From contig CBCXVS010000377.1 of the NCBI GenBank assembly GCA_965178525.1, forward strand, positions 1-6,083: a stretch of DNA of 6,083 nt, read 5' to 3'. A program made the translations under genes and the position numbers. Below are positions 5,684 through 6,083 of this stretch, one piece after another. Positions within the stretch are counted from its first letter, which is position 1, and each line of letters starts with the position of its first letter. Source of the stretch: CBCXVS01 sp965178525. GTDB taxonomy: Bacteria; Tectomicrobia; Entotheonellia; Entotheonellales; Entotheonellaceae. The notes under the pieces were generated by a model. It was given only the letters and a program-made list of their open reading frames with translations. It was not told the origin of the DNA and did not search any database.

Positions 5684-6022
5684 ATGTCCATGATCATTTC
5701 ACAAACGGATGGCGCTTTACAAGAACTGCGGCTCTTTTGGGAAGAAATCTGCTGTAACTTATCTCGATTCCGTCATCTATACGACGATGGGTATCCTCCG
5801 GAAAGCATCAAAATTAACCAGGAAGTATCGCTCGGAACACCCGATACGTTTGCCGATATCAAAGTCCAGGCGCCCGGTGCTCCTGCCTACTTTATCGAAG
5901 TGAAGTACGGCTATTCCCAGCAGCGCCTCCTCAGCACCTTGCAGCGCAAATATGGCGGCCCGTCTCGCGCCACAGCCGATGCCACCAAGCTCATCTTGGT
6001 CATTAAACATCCCACGAAATAA
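5684..6022 (+). CDS. Orphan PD-(D/E)XK-like domain protein, probably truncated
   Basis: A 112-residue product. The N-terminal half is a helix (LQELRLFWEEICCNLSRFRHLYDDGYPPE, 12-40). It is followed by INQEVSLGTPDTFADIKVQAPG, then YFIEVKYGYS (69-78). E47, D58 and E72-V-K74 fit the acidic-acidic-ExK pattern of the restriction-endonuclease-like fold. I recall a similar segment as the N-terminal part of much longer adenylate/guanylate-cyclase-domain proteins; if so, this copy has lost everything after the LILVIKHPTK end. No recognisable continuation is seen in any frame to the window end. ATG 5684 is chosen because GAGGA lies nine bases upstream; an in-frame TTG at 5606 lies inside the palindrome and is unlikely. 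Function is unknown; it may be a decayed gene. Confidence 0.6.
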   Translation: MSMIISQTDGALQELRLFWEEICCNLSRFRHLYDDGYPPESIKINQEVSLGTPDTFADIKVQAPGAPAYFIEVKYGYSQQRLLSTLQRKYGGPSRATADATKLILVIKHPTK

Positions 6023-6046
6023 CTGACTCCGAACAGGCGCACCACT

Positions 6047-6078
6047 CCCGTTCAGGCTCAAATCTGTCTTAAAACGGG
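6047..6078. other. Short inverted repeat after the last gene
   Basis: CCCGTT (6047-6052) and AACGGG (6073-6078) form a perfect six-base inverted repeat 20 bases apart, downstream of the truncated domain gene. There is no T-tract inside the window, and the sequence ends five bases later, so whether it is a terminator cannot be judged. Confidence 0.2.
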
Positions 6079-6083
6079 TAGAG

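Noticed and set aside
5470..5697. Minus-strand 75-codon open frame across the palindrome
   Set aside because: Its similarity to the plus-strand peptide comes entirely from palindrome symmetry, and the rest is antisense to the end of the dehydrogenase-like gene.

Overview
The window is GC-rich bacterial chromosomal DNA with G/C-ending codons in its long genes and more AT-rich intergenic stretches. The mix fits an environmental bacterium: a class I/II aminotransferase, a luciferase-like F420-type oxidoreductase, an acyl-CoA dehydrogenase-like flavoprotein, a toxin-antitoxin pair, and two orphan nuclease-fold genes. Lineages such as Tectomicrobia, Nitrospirota/Nitrospinota, Chloroflexota or former Deltaproteobacteria are possible, but the sequence gives no marker that decides. 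No rRNA, tRNA, CRISPR array or transposase is visible.

Layout. Bases 1-1108 hold a minus-strand toxin-antitoxin pair: a UPF0175-type antitoxin (667-930) followed by a DUF3368 PIN-domain toxin (152-670), overlapping by four bases. Two direct copies of a 45-base 'ACGAAGG'-type repeat (101-145 and 1064-1108; 38 of 45 bases identical) bracket the pair exactly, so it looks like an inserted cassette. A plus-strand PLP-dependent aminotransferase (1125-2336) begins just past the right-hand repeat. It converges on a minus-strand PD-(D/E)XK nuclease-like gene (2457-3122), with a bidirectional terminator between them (2431-2455). That nuclease-like gene is split by an in-frame TAG. Upstream of it, same strand and 27 bases away, is the luciferase-like oxidoreductase (3150-4040). 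A 244-base divergent promoter region with several perfect dyads separates the oxidoreductase from the plus-strand acyl-CoA dehydrogenase-like gene (4285-5484). The window ends with a 73-base imperfect palindrome (5590-5662) and a short ORF (5684-6022) encoding a second PD-(D/E)XK-like domain that appears cut off.

How the parts relate. The three enzymes (aminotransferase, LLM-type oxidoreductase, acyl-CoA dehydrogenase-like) are ordinary-looking metabolic genes, but nothing shows that they form one pathway. Two of them differ at positions normally conserved for catalysis: the cofactor-contacting Asn is His in the aminotransferase, and no Glu is evident at either usual base position in the dehydrogenase-like protein. 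The remaining genes (TA cassette, interrupted nuclease-fold gene, truncated nuclease-fold domain) with the dispersed repeat and palindrome look like accessory DNA that was gained and is partly decaying. I did not find convincing evidence of a complete new system. The best leads are the repeat-bracketed TA cassette, the TAG-interrupted nuclease-like gene, and the palindrome next to the orphan nuclease-like domain.
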